A stretch of DNA of 13,637 nucleotides from Candidatus Pollutiaquabacter sp. GTDB taxonomy: Bacteria > Bacteroidota > Bacteroidia > AKYH767-A > 2013-40CM-41-45. A model generated the notes under the pieces. The model was not told the DNA's origin. It worked only from the letters and a program-made list of their open reading frames with translations, and made no database searches. This document shows positions 6,914-13,637 of the stretch, in pieces; position 1 is the first letter of the stretch, and every line of letters starts with the position of its first letter. A program made the translations under genes and the position numbers. The stretch covers positions 1 to 13,637 of the forward strand of contig CAINVI010000014.1 in NCBI GenBank assembly GCA_903854075.1, read 5' to 3'.

Positions 6914-8539
6914 TTATTGTTTGGGAAGTAAAAGCTGTTGGATTTTGGATAAAAGATCCTGCGGATCGAACGGCTTTGCAATATACTCATCGACGCCGGA
7001 TTCGAAACACTTATCCACTTCGTCGCGGGTCACGTTGGCGGTCATGGCCATGATTTTTAGTTTCCGGAGCTCAGGGTCAGCTTCATGACGAATCCGTCGT
7101 ACGGCTTCGAACCCGTCCATTACCGGCATTTGAATGTCCATCAGGACCAGGTCGTACTTTTTCTTGGTGATCAATTCCAGCGCTTCGGCGCCGTTTTCTG
7201 CCACGTCAATATGTACCTGCGGAATGAGATCATTCAGGGTGTCAATGGCTACCATCTGATTGAAGGAATTATCTTCCGTGAGCAGAATGGATATTCCGGA
7301 CAGTTGTTCGTGGGCTTTCACAGGCGCAGACGAACGTACCGGTAGATCTTTCAGCTGACCGATTCTAAAGGGTAACCAGAAGGAGAACGTCGTGCCGGTG
7401 CCGACTTCACTGGCCAGGTCGATAGCGCCGCCCTGAAGGTCGATCAGTTGTTTGGAAATCGTGAGTCCGAGCCCTGTGCCTCCGAATTTCCGGTTGGTAT
7501 CACTGGTGGCTTGTGAGAAGCTTTCGAAGATGACGCCTACGGTTTCCGGAGAAACCCCGATTCCGGTATCAGTGATATTGAAACGTATTTTACAGTGATC
7601 GCCGGAAATATCCACAGGAGCAACGGCGATGGATACCTTTCCGGTTTCAGTGAATTTGATGGCGTTGCCGACCAGGTTGATGAGTATTTGATGGAGCCGT
7701 ACAGGATCTCCGATAAGCACTTCCGGAATGTCCGGACTGAATTTCAATTCCAGCGGGAGTTGCTTCTCGTTGGCACGGATGAGCATCATCTGATACAGAT
7801 TATCCAACATCTCGCTAAATACGAAGGCGGTCTTTTCAAATACCATTTTGCCGGCTTCGATTTTGGATACATCTAATATGTCATTGATGATAACCAGTAG
7901 ATTTTCGGACGATTTACGGATAGTATCGATATACCTGAACTGCTGATCATTCAGCGGGGTTTTCAATAGTAAGTAGGTGAGACCTACCACCGAATTCATA
8001 GGCGTCCGGATTTCGTGACTCATATTGGCAAGAAACTGCTGTTTGAATTTCTCGCTTTGCCGGGCACGGTCCGTTTCAAGCTCGGCACGTTCTTTCTCTT
8101 GAATCGTAGTTTCCAGTTGCTCATGCGCTTCCAGTCCTTTACGGATGAGCCGGACTTCATTCACCGTTTTAAGAATGGTTAGTTCCAGATCGGAAAAGTC
8201 AATCGGCTTGGTGATGAAGTCAAAGGCCCCACGATTCATAGCGGTCCGAATGTTCTCCAGGTCACCGTAGGCACTGACCACCACCGCTTTGTAAGGTCCT
8301 TCCTGCTCCTTGATTCGGTTGAGCAATGTAAGGCCGTCCATCACCGGCATATTAATGTCAGTAAGAACCATGTCGAAATGACGATTGGTCGTTTCAAGCT
8401 TTTTCAGGGCCTCTTCGCCGTTAATGGCGAAGTCGAATTCCAGTTCACCGTCTTTGATCTTACGACGGAATCGTTGACGGATCAACAATTCCAGATCCGG
8501 TTCATCGTCGACCACTAAGATCAATGCGGGCGTATTCAT
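6914..8539 (-). CDS. Hybrid histidine kinase, REC-HisKA-HATPase-REC, no sensor domain
   Basis: Soluble 541-residue hybrid kinase with no transmembrane segment and no recognisable PAS, GAF or periplasmic sensor. Domains: receiver 1 (about 5-125; D61 in LTDINMP, K111 in ITKPID); a charged coiled-coil helix (about 128-168); HisKA with phospho-acceptor H175 in MSHEIRTP; HATPase (N288/N292 in NLVGNAIKF, D324 in DTGIGV, GGTGLGL at 353-359); receiver 2 (about 415-540; D468 in LMDIQMP, K522 in AKPFD). The N-terminal receiver presumably supplies the input, so the kinase may be set by another system's phosphate. Receiver 2 can pass phosphate to the Hpt protein encoded 24 nt downstream. ATG at 8539 starts directly at the receiver fold and has a promoter upstream. 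All key residues are present, so it should be active. Confidence 0.95.
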   Translation of the reverse strand: MNTPALILVVDDEPDLELLIRQRFRRKIKDGELEFDFAINGEEALKKLETTNRHFDMVLTDINMPVMDGLTLLNRIKEQEGPYKAVVVSAYGDLENIRTAMNRGAFDFITKPIDFSDLELTILKTVNEVRLIRKGLEAHEQLETTIQEKERAELETDRARQSEKFKQQFLANMSHEIRTPMNSVVGLTYLLLKTPLNDQQFRYIDTIRKSSENLLVIINDILDVSKIEAGKMVFEKTAFVFSEMLDNLYQMMLIRANEKQLPLELKFSPDIPEVLIGDPVRLHQILINLVGNAIKFTETGKVSIAVAPVDISGDHCKIRFNITDTGIGVSPETVGVIFESFSQATSDTNRKFGGTGLGLTISKQLIDLQGGAIDLASEVGTGTTFSFWLPFRIGQLKDLPVRSSAPVKAHEQLSGISILLTEDNSFNQMVAIDTLNDLIPQVHIDVAENGAEALELITKKKYDLVLMDIQMPVMDGFEAVRRIRHEADPELRKLKIMAMTANVTRDEVDKCFESGVDEYIAKPFDPQDLLSKIQQLLLPKQ

Positions 8540-8564
8540 TAAATCAATTTCAAAAAGTTTATTC

Positions 8565-8594
8565 GAAAATACGGATTAAAGTGCGAGCATACAA
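8565..8594 (-). promoter_or_regulatory. Promoter of the hybrid-kinase operon (-33/-7, Bacteroidota type)
   Basis: Minus strand: TTG (8594-8592), 19 nt, then TATTTTCG (8572-8565), one mismatch to TAnnTTTG. Spacing matches the primary-sigma promoters described in Bacteroides and Flavobacterium. The kinase ATG is 25 nt downstream of the -7 element. Confidence 0.5.
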
Positions 8595-8601
8595 CTTCCA
8601 A

Positions 8602-8615
8602 TTTCCCTAGGGAAA
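8602..8615. promoter_or_regulatory. 14-bp perfect palindrome upstream of the kinase promoter
   Basis: TTTCCCTAGGGAAA is fully self-complementary with no spacer and lies 7 nt upstream of the putative -33 element. The position and symmetry suit a dimeric regulator's operator. It has no U-tract or loop, so it is not a terminator. The binding protein is unknown. Confidence 0.35.
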
Positions 8616-8979
8616 CGGCGAATCGTTAAGGGTAGAATTTTTGGAATGTAACATAATTAACAATAGACGGTCGAGATTTCATAGTGGATTTCAGTAGTAT
8701 GTTGTGCGCTTTCACGGGTATGCGTGACCTGTTCCAGTGATTTAGTGTCGGGTTAAAAACGGCTAAAACCTGCATTGGGTGCGGATTACAGCTGTTCTTC
8801 ATTCGTTGCTCCCGTCTTATCAGCACTGATTTTACAGGCTGTCGACTAACGAATTGCGGTGAGTTTTACCTATGAAAATTCGCACGCGGCATTGTGAATA
8901 ACTTCTGTTTATTACAGGGTAAACGGAACACTTTGCTTCGTTGATTTGCATCATTGATTAACTCAAAACTTTAAAACTA

Positions 8980-9381
8980 ATGGCAACCAAAAAAGCTAAG
9001 AAAAAAGCTCCTGCTAAAAAAGTAGTGAAGAAAAAAGTAGCGAAGAAAGCTACCAAGAAAGTAGCAAAGAAAGCTACCAAGAAAGTCGCTAAGAAAGCGG
9101 TAAAGAAAGCGGCTAAGGCTAAAGTTAAGCGTAAGCCAAATGCTGCATTCATGAAGCCGATGACCATCGGTGCTGCACTTCAGGCGGTTGTTGGTAACAA
9201 GCCAATGCCTCGTACCGAAGTCACCAAGAAGCTGTGGGACTACATTAAGAAGAACAAACTTCAGGATCCCAAAGAGCGTCGTAACATCAACGCTGACGAA
9301 AACCTGAAAAAAGTGTTCGGCGGTAAGAAGACCGTTAGCATGTTTGAAATGACCAAACTGGTTAGCAAGCACCTTTCTTAA
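8980..9381 (+). CDS. SWIB/MDM2-domain protein with histone H1-like lysine-rich tail
   Basis: Small, very basic protein of 133 residues. Residues 1-52 are almost only Lys, Ala, Val and Thr in KKA/KKV/ATKK repeats, like histone H1 C-terminal tails and bacterial Hc1/AlgP-type proteins; this part should be disordered and bind DNA non-specifically. Residues about 56-132 form a SWIB domain: a proline-rich entry (FMKPM), LWDYIKKNKLQDPKERRNI (85-103), D106 and a FGGKKTVSMFEM ending, all close to SWIB/MDM2 domains of eukaryotic chromatin remodellers and of chlamydial proteins. A nucleoid or chromatin-like role is inferred. The gene is monocistronic, with a long upstream region and a strong terminator, which fits an abundant protein. 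Lysine codons alternate AAA/AAG and part of the tail is a 24-bp tandem repeat. Domain identity is firm; function is not. Confidence 0.9.
   Translation: MATKKAKKKAPAKKVVKKKVAKKATKKVAKKATKKVAKKAVKKAAKAKVKRKPNAAFMKPMTIGAALQAVVGNKPMPRTEVTKKLWDYIKKNKLQDPKERRNINADENLKKVFGGKKTVSMFEMTKLVSKHLS
9049..9096 (+). repeat. 24-bp in-frame tandem repeat in the lysine tail
   Basis: Two adjacent 24-nt units (9049-9072 and 9073-9096) each encode ATKKVAKK. The first 14 nt of each unit are identical and the rest differ only at third positions. Related degenerate units flank them. Such units can change copy number by slippage, altering tail length. Confidence 0.75.
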
Positions 9382-9401
9382 TTGACCCCAATTTACTAGG
9401 G

Positions 9402-9432
9402 CGGCCGTCAGCAATGACGGCCGTTTTTTTTT
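9402..9432 (+). terminator. Intrinsic terminator of the SWIB gene
   Basis: CGGCCGTCA (9402-9410), loop GCAA, TGACGGCCG (9415-9423), then nine Ts: a perfect 9-bp GC-rich stem with a GNRA-type tetraloop. It begins 20 nt after the stop codon. Confidence 0.95.
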
Positions 9433-9490
9433 ACGGTTGGCCTGTGAATTCACGATCCGGAAACACTGAAGTCCGTTTGTCGATTTATAG

Positions 9491-9498
9491 TACATTTA
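9491..9498 (+). promoter_or_regulatory. Possible -7 element of the RND transporter gene
   Basis: TACATTTA, one mismatch to TAnnTTTG, 15 nt before the ATG at 9514 and downstream of the SWIB terminator, where a promoter is needed. No TTG lies at the expected -33 distance. Confidence 0.35.
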
Positions 9499-9513
9499 CG
9501 CTCACGACCTGAT

Positions 9514-11931
9514 ATGTTAGAAGCTGCCGCCCGAATAATCCTCCGCTACCGTGTTGCCACGTTGGTCGTCCTGTTGATTTTGACCGGCTTCATGGGCTTC
9601 ATGGCCACCAAAGTGCAGCTGAGCTACGAAGGTGCCAAGATTCTCCCTGAATCGGATCCGACCTATGCGCAATACCTGCGGTTTAAGCAGCAGTTCGGTG
9701 AAGATGGAACAGTCATGGTTATCGGATTTCAGGATGACCGTATCTGGGATCAAAAAACATTTGGCGATTGGTACGAGCTCACCAATAAAGTCAAACAAGT
9801 AGAAGGTATTCAGGAAGTATTATCTATCGGCAGGACCTTCCGGGTGACCCGTAATGACAGTCTGCAACAGCTGGATTTCAAGCCGGTGGTTACCGCACGT
9901 CCGGAATCACAGGAAGCGACTGATAGCTTGCGGCTGCTGCTGGAAGAACTTCCTTTCTACGAAGGGCTGTTGTTCAATAAAGAAACCAGTGCCACCTTGA
10001 TGGCCATCACTTTTGATCAGGCCAAGCTCAATACCAAAGGTCGTATAGAAACCGTCAAGCAGATCAAAGCGATGGCCGATGTCTTCGCACAGGCCAACGG
10101 TATTGAGTTGCATTACTCCGGACTTCCTTACATCCGCACGGCTGTATCCGAAAAGATTGCCCACGAAATGAAGATGTTCGTAGGACTTGCGCTGTTGGTG
10201 ACTGCCCTGATTCTCATCTTATTCTTCCGAAGTGTCCAGGCGGTTTTATTCCCAATCATCGTGGTGATTTTTGGAGTGATATGGGCCTTCGGGACCATGG
10301 TTTTGATCGGATACAAGATTACCATTCTGACCAGTCTTCTTGCTCCGTTGATTATTGTCATCGGTATTCCGAATTGTATTCTTTTGCTAAATAAGTACCA
10401 GCAGGAATTCCAGAAACACGGTAATCAGGTAAAAGCACTTGCCCGTACGATTTACCGAATCGGAGCATCTACTTTTTTCGCCAATGTGACCACCGCTCTT
10501 GGCTTTCTGGTATTCGCATTCACGCAGAGTGAAGTGCTGACAGAGTTCGGGATAATTACTTCGCTGAATGTGATGCTGACATTCGTGATCTCATTGATCC
10601 TTATTCCAATCGTTTTCAGTTTTCTGCCGCCGCCGTCGGCCAAGCAAATCAAGCACCTTGATCGTAAAGGACTTTCCCGATTGCTGGCGCGTATCGATCG
10701 TTGGGTGCACCACTATCGCTGGAGAGTGTATGGCGTTGTATTCATTATAATCGCGGTCAGCTTATACGGTATGAGTAAGATTACTACCGTTGGTTTTGTT
10801 GTAGACGATTTACCGAAGAAAGACATCATTTATCGTGACCTGAAATTCTTTGAAAAAAACTTCAGAGGTGTACTGCCGTTCGAAGTTTCCATTGACACCC
10901 GTAAGCAGGGAGGGGCCTTGGAATTGAAGACGCTTTATAAAATTAATCGCCTGCAGAAATTACTCGCGCAGTATCCTCAGTTCTCAGAGCCGGTGTCGGT
11001 AGCGGAAGGCATAAAATTCTCGTATCAGGGACTTAACGATGGTGATGCGAAGTATTATATAATCCCGAACATTCAGGAGTTGGCCCGACTTCGCACGTAT
11101 GCAAGTACAGCCAAGGGTAATCAGCGGATGTTCCGCTCCATCATTGACAGTACCAATCGCATTACGCGTGTCAGCTTTCAGGTAGCGGATGTCGGATCCA
11201 TCGAAATGAAGAAGATCATGGATGAATTGCAGCCACGCGTTGATAGCATCTTTGATCCGAAAGACTATGATGTTTCGCTGACGGGTAATTCCATCATTTT
11301 CTTAAAGAACAACGACTACTTACTACTTAACCTGAAAGAAAGCGTACTGTTGGCTATCGTCCTTATCGGCACGGTGATGTTCTTCCTTTTTATGTCGTTC
11401 CGGATGGTGATCATTGCCTTGATTCCCTCCATGATACCGCTGTTGTTGACAGCCGCCTTCATGGGATTTTTCAGTATCCCGCTGAAGCCATCTACCATTC
11501 TTATTTTCAGTATTGCGTTCGGTATTGCCAGCGACGGCACGATGTACTTTCTTACCAAATACCGGCAAGAAGTTCGGAAATTCGGCGGCAGTATTTCTAA
11601 AACCGTTTCGTTGACGATTCAGGAAACCGGTATCAGTATGATCTACACCGCAGTTATTCTATTCAGTGGATTTTTCATTTTCTCGGCGTCCAGTTTCGGT
11701 GGAACGGCAGCGCTCGGCGTGCTCTTGTCAGCTACACTGCTGATTGCCATGTGCTCCAATCTGATTTTCTTGCCGACGCTATTGATGACATTACAGAAGC
11801 GTCTGATCACTCGTGCATTCCTCAAAGAGCCGCTGATACAGGTGTTTGATGAAGAAGAAGATGTAGAGCTGGAACACTTGCAGGTGCAACGGGAAGTATG
11901 GCAGGAATTCCAGCAGGACGATAAAGAATAG
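9514..11931 (+). CDS. RND superfamily (MMPL-type) membrane transporter
   Basis: Inner-membrane protein of 805 residues with the duplicated RND plan. TM1 (13-30), a large periplasmic domain (about 31-220), TM2-6 (221-371 with short loops), a cytoplasmic linker, TM7 (403-420), a second periplasmic domain (about 421-605), TM8-12 (609-760), and a highly acidic tail (779-805). The size is that of MMPL/HAE2-like proteins, smaller than AcrB. No adaptor or outer-membrane channel gene is adjacent, so a lipid, hydrophobe or polysaccharide-linked substrate is possible but unproven. TM10 has the expected acidic residue (D674 in GIASDGTMYFL), while the matching TM4 stretch reads GIPNCILLLNKY with N287 in place of the usual Asp. 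It stands alone after the SWIB terminator; rfbA follows 62 nt later on the same strand with its own possible promoter. Confidence 0.9.
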   Translation: MLEAAARIILRYRVATLVVLLILTGFMGFMATKVQLSYEGAKILPESDPTYAQYLRFKQQFGEDGTVMVIGFQDDRIWDQKTFGDWYELTNKVKQVEGIQEVLSIGRTFRVTRNDSLQQLDFKPVVTARPESQEATDSLRLLLEELPFYEGLLFNKETSATLMAITFDQAKLNTKGRIETVKQIKAMADVFAQANGIELHYSGLPYIRTAVSEKIAHEMKMFVGLALLVTALILILFFRSVQAVLFPIIVVIFGVIWAFGTMVLIGYKITILTSLLAPLIIVIGIPNCILLLNKYQQEFQKHGNQVKALARTIYRIGASTFFANVTTALGFLVFAFTQSEVLTEFGIITSLNVMLTFVISLILIPIVFSFLPPPSAKQIKHLDRKGLSRLLARIDRWVHHYRWRVYGVVFIIIAVSLYGMSKITTVGFVVDDLPKKDIIYRDLKFFEKNFRGVLPFEVSIDTRKQGGALELKTLYKINRLQKLLAQYPQFSEPVSVAEGIKFSYQGLNDGDAKYYIIPNIQELARLRTYASTAKGNQRMFRSIIDSTNRITRVSFQVADVGSIEMKKIMDELQPRVDSIFDPKDYDVSLTGNSIIFLKNNDYLLLNLKESVLLAIVLIGTVMFFLFMSFRMVIIALIPSMIPLLLTAAFMGFFSIPLKPSTILIFSIAFGIASDGTMYFLTKYRQEVRKFGGSISKTVSLTIQETGISMIYTAVILFSGFFIFSASSFGGTAALGVLLSATLLIAMCSNLIFLPTLLMTLQKRLITRAFLKEPLIQVFDEEEDVELEHLQVQREVWQEFQQDDKE

Positions 11932-11980
11932 GCGTTACGAATGGTTGACGCTCGAATTATAATGATCCGAACAAGCACAA

Positions 11981-11988
11981 TACCTTTT
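11981..11988 (+). promoter_or_regulatory. Possible -7 element of rfbA
   Basis: TACCTTTT, one mismatch to TAnnTTTG, ends 5 nt before the rfbA ATG. No TTG at the -33 distance. If used, the mRNA would be leaderless; read-through from the transporter gene is an alternative. Confidence 0.28.
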
Positions 11989-11993
11989 TTACC

Positions 11994-12854
11994 ATGAAAG
12001 GAATTATTCTCGCCGGCGGCTCCGGCACTCGATTGCACCCGATAACGCTGGCGATGAGCAAGCAGCTAATGCCGGTCTATGATAAGCCGATGATTTATTA
12101 TCCGTTGTCCACCCTGATGATGGCGGGTATTAACGAGATTCTTATCATCTCCACGCCGCACGACCTTCCGCATTTTCAGCGGCTGCTGGGCGATGGTGCA
12201 GCGTTGGGTTGTCGTTTCTCCTACGCCGAACAGGCCGTTCCCAATGGACTTGCTCAGGCGTTTGTTATTGGTGAGCAGTTCATCGGCAACGATAAAGTGG
12301 CGCTCATTCTCGGTGATAATATTTTTTACGGCACCGGACTTCAGCAGTTACTCCAACACAATGTGGATCCTGATGGGGGAATTGTTTTCGCCTATCACGT
12401 CAGCGATCCGGAACGTTATGGTGTCGTGGAATTTGACGGCCAGAACCGTGCGATATCTATCGAGGAAAAACCAGCAGTTCCGAAGTCCAATTATGCGGTT
12501 CCAGGACTTTATTTTTATAATAATTCCGTCGTAGCTATCGCTAAGTCATTACAACCCAGTGCACGTGGCGAATATGAAATCACTGACGTAAACAAGGCCT
12601 ATCTAGAACAAGGCAAACTGAAGGTAGGTATCCTTGATAAAGGGACTGCCTGGCTGGATACGGGTACGTTTCAGTCGTTGATGCAAGCGTCACAATTCGT
12701 GCAGGTCATCGAAGAGCGACAAGGGTTGAAGATCGGTTGTATCGAAGAGGTGGCGTACACCATGGGCTTTATTTCCGGTGCCCAACTCAAGAAATTGGCG
12801 GAACCTTTGGTAAAGAGCGGGTACGGAAAATATTTGCTCACATTGGTCAAATAG
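11994..12854 (+). CDS. rfbA: Glucose-1-phosphate thymidylyltransferase
   Basis: Cytoplasmic nucleotidyltransferase joining dTTP and glucose-1-phosphate to give dTDP-glucose and pyrophosphate, the first step toward dTDP-L-rhamnose and other dTDP-deoxysugars for surface polysaccharides. The 286 residues match the family's normal length. Seen: the LAGGSGTRL nucleotide-binding loop (6-14), MSKQLMPVYDKPM (21-33, K23), GLAQAF (85-90), LGDNIFYG (106-113, D108 as metal ligand), YGVVEFD, EEKP (157-160), KSNYAVPGLYFY, ARGEYEITD and WLDTGT (220-225, D223 as second metal ligand). These follow E. coli RmlA almost block by block. There is no Shine-Dalgarno sequence. A sugar-nucleotide SDR gene follows 120 nt later; rfbB/C/D are not in the window. 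Confidence 0.97.
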   Translation: MKGIILAGGSGTRLHPITLAMSKQLMPVYDKPMIYYPLSTLMMAGINEILIISTPHDLPHFQRLLGDGAALGCRFSYAEQAVPNGLAQAFVIGEQFIGNDKVALILGDNIFYGTGLQQLLQHNVDPDGGIVFAYHVSDPERYGVVEFDGQNRAISIEEKPAVPKSNYAVPGLYFYNNSVVAIAKSLQPSARGEYEITDVNKAYLEQGKLKVGILDKGTAWLDTGTFQSLMQASQFVQVIEERQGLKIGCIEEVAYTMGFISGAQLKKLAEPLVKSGYGKYLLTLVK

Positions 12855-12888
12855 CCCCAAATCCTCGAAATCAAGCCGATTTGGCCAC

Positions 12889-12919
12889 TTGACCCCAATC
12901 GCATATTGTCGTAGATTTA
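12889..12919 (+). promoter_or_regulatory. Candidate promoter of the SDR epimerase gene
   Basis: TTG (12889-12891), 20 nt, then TAGATTTA (12912-12919), one mismatch to TAnnTTTG. The leader would be about 50 nt, ending in AGGAG (12968-12972), the clearest Shine-Dalgarno-like sequence in the window, although unusually close to the ATG. Confidence 0.42.
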
Positions 12920-12974
12920 CGTTTAATTAACAGTAGGCGGCTGCCGGAATTATTCGGCGCCATAATCAGGAGAA

Positions 12975-13637
12975 ATGAAACGTAAGATCTTAATTACCGG
13001 CGGAGCCGGATTCATCGGCAGTAGTCTGGCAGAGCGGTTGGCTTCGGATCCTGAAAATCACATTGTCATCGTCGACAATCTGCTGACTGGTTCCTACATT
13101 AAGGTACCACGCTCCGTTCATCAGAATGTAAAGTTCATCAAGGCGGATGTCAATAATTTTAATGACATCTCCACCATTTTCAATGCCTTCAATTTCGATT
13201 ACGTGTTTCATTACGCGGCGGTTGTCGGCGTGAAGCGCACACTGGCTAATCCGGTGATGGTGCTGAACGACCTGAAGGGAATTGATAACGTACTCAATCT
13301 TTCTAAAAACACCGGTGTTCGTCGTGTATTCTATACGTCATCTTCCGAAGTCTATGGAGAGCCAGTGGAATATCCTCAAAACGAGCACACCACACCGTTA
13401 AACTCCCGGTTGCCGTATGCGAACGTGAAGAACGTCGGAGAGTCGTATTTACGTTCCTTCAAGCGGGAATACGATCTTGACTTCACCATCTTCCGTTTAT
13501 TCAACACCTACGGACCGAAGCAGAGCACCGATTTCGTTGTTTCCCGATTTATACAAGCGGCGAAAAAAGATAAGGATATCACCATTTACGGTGACGGATC
13601 GCAGACCCGTACGTTTTGTTACATCGATGATCACCTC
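12975..13637 (+). CDS. NAD-dependent SDR nucleotide-sugar epimerase/decarboxylase, 3' end beyond window
   Basis: First 221 codons, open to the window edge; full family members run about 310-330 residues. Extended short-chain dehydrogenase fold: NAD-binding GGAGFIG (9-15), acidic D34 closing beta2 (VIVDN), KADVN (56-60), HYAAVVGV (79-86), TSSSEVYG (121-128), the catalytic pair Y148/K152 (PYANVK), FRLFNTYGP and the GDGSQTRTFCYIDD hallmark (206-219). The SEVYG stretch with S124-E125 resembles the Ser-Glu pair of UDP-glucuronate decarboxylases (UXS/ArnA) rather than the DE.VYG of RmlB. UDP-xylose or UDP-4-keto-pentose formation is therefore one option, and a UDP-glucose 4-epimerase-like enzyme another. 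Start ATG follows AGGAG. Same strand as rfbA, so both probably feed one surface-glycan pathway. Exact reaction unresolved because the C-terminal substrate half is missing. Confidence 0.9.
   Translation, partial: MKRKILITGGAGFIGSSLAERLASDPENHIVIVDNLLTGSYIKVPRSVHQNVKFIKADVNNFNDISTIFNAFNFDYVFHYAAVVGVKRTLANPVMVLNDLKGIDNVLNLSKNTGVRRVFYTSSSEVYGEPVEYPQNEHTTPLNSRLPYANVKNVGESYLRSFKREYDLDFTIFRLFNTYGPKQSTDFVVSRFIQAAKKDKDITIYGDGSQTRTFCYIDDHL

Larger units (their letters stand above)
8540..8979. other. 440-nt divergent intergenic region
   Basis: Separates the minus-strand kinase operon from the plus-strand SWIB gene and is the only gap over 300 nt. It holds the kinase promoter and the 14-bp palindrome on its left. 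On the right is a weak -7-like TTGATTTG (8941-8948) that could serve the SWIB gene without a convincing -33. The A-rich stretch just before ATG 8980 is typical of well-translated Bacteroidota genes. The middle (about 8620-8930) has no ORF I believe. It contains a loosely paired GTGAGTTTT...AAAATTCGCAC segment (about 8860-8885) too weak to call a riboswitch or small RNA. Confidence 0.6.

Noticed and set aside
8626..8826. 66-residue minus-strand ORF in the long intergenic region
   Set aside because: Low-complexity composition, no motif, no start signal or promoter seen; the length is expected by chance.
8860..8885. Imperfect inverted repeat GTGAGTTTT...AAAATTCGCAC before the SWIB gene
   Set aside because: Only short interrupted pairing and no match to a known riboswitch or small-RNA layout.
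8977..9495. 172-residue minus-strand ORF rich in Phe and Leu, opposite the SWIB gene
   Set aside because: It is the reverse of AAA/AAG lysine codons and crosses the SWIB terminator; no start context or family resemblance. A shadow.
9382..12899. TTGACCCCAAT occurring twice (9382-9392 and 12889-12899), both after stop codons
   Set aside because: An 11-mer repeat is expected by chance in a window this size, and the surroundings are unrelated.
1..13637. CRISPR arrays, insertion sequences, tRNA/rRNA genes, prophage or defence genes
   Set aside because: No regularly spaced repeats, transposase motifs, terminal inverted repeats or tRNA-like cloverleaf were seen.

Overview
The window looks like chromosomal DNA of a Bacteroidota member, probably a free-living or uncultured relative of the Chitinophagales/Flavobacteriales. 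Three things point there: a secreted protein with a type IX secretion (T9SS) C-terminal sorting domain, a lipoprotein of a Bacteroidota-typical Ig-like (Big_5) family, and Bacteroidota-type promoter elements (TTG, about 19-20 nt, TAnnTTTG) in place of a classical -10 box. Base composition is even, and I see no mobile element, CRISPR array, tRNA or rRNA. Genus cannot be read from this.

Layout, left to right. (1) 36-2140, plus strand: free methionine-(R)-sulfoxide reductase (GAF fold), overlapped by 4 nt with a large surface-type lipoprotein; both end at a perfect-stem bidirectional terminator. (2) 5903-2189, minus strand: a tight operon of a PLP aminotransferase (YbdL/glutamine transaminase K type), an omega-amidase (YafV type) and a secreted deiminase. 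The deiminase has the architecture and active-site residues of Porphyromonas peptidylarginine deiminase (PPAD) plus a T9SS tail. The first two enzymes fit the glutamine transaminase/omega-amidase pair used in methionine salvage. With the neighbouring methionine sulfoxide reductase, the left 6 kb has a methionine/amide-nitrogen theme. (3) 8539-5971, minus strand: a phosphorelay module made of a soluble hybrid kinase with a receiver at each end, a free Hpt protein, and a short receiver protein ending in one predicted transmembrane helix. None carries a DNA-binding output domain. (4) 8540-8979: a 440-nt divergent intergenic region with a good kinase promoter and a 14-bp perfect palindrome. (5) 8980-9381, plus strand: a small basic protein joining a histone H1-like lysine tail to a SWIB/MDM2 domain, closed by a strong terminator. 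(6) 9514-11931: an RND/MMPL-family membrane transporter. (7) 11994 to the window end: glucose-1-phosphate thymidylyltransferase (rfbA/rmlA) and the first 221 codons of an SDR nucleotide-sugar epimerase/decarboxylase, probably the edge of a surface-polysaccharide locus.

Most notable are the PPAD-like secreted deiminase with both substrate-carboxylate arginines conserved, the phosphorelay that seems to end at the membrane, and the chromatin-like SWIB protein. Several start codons lie only a few bases after a -7-like element, which suggests leaderless or near-leaderless mRNAs. All functional calls come from reading motifs and remembered family sequences; no search was run.
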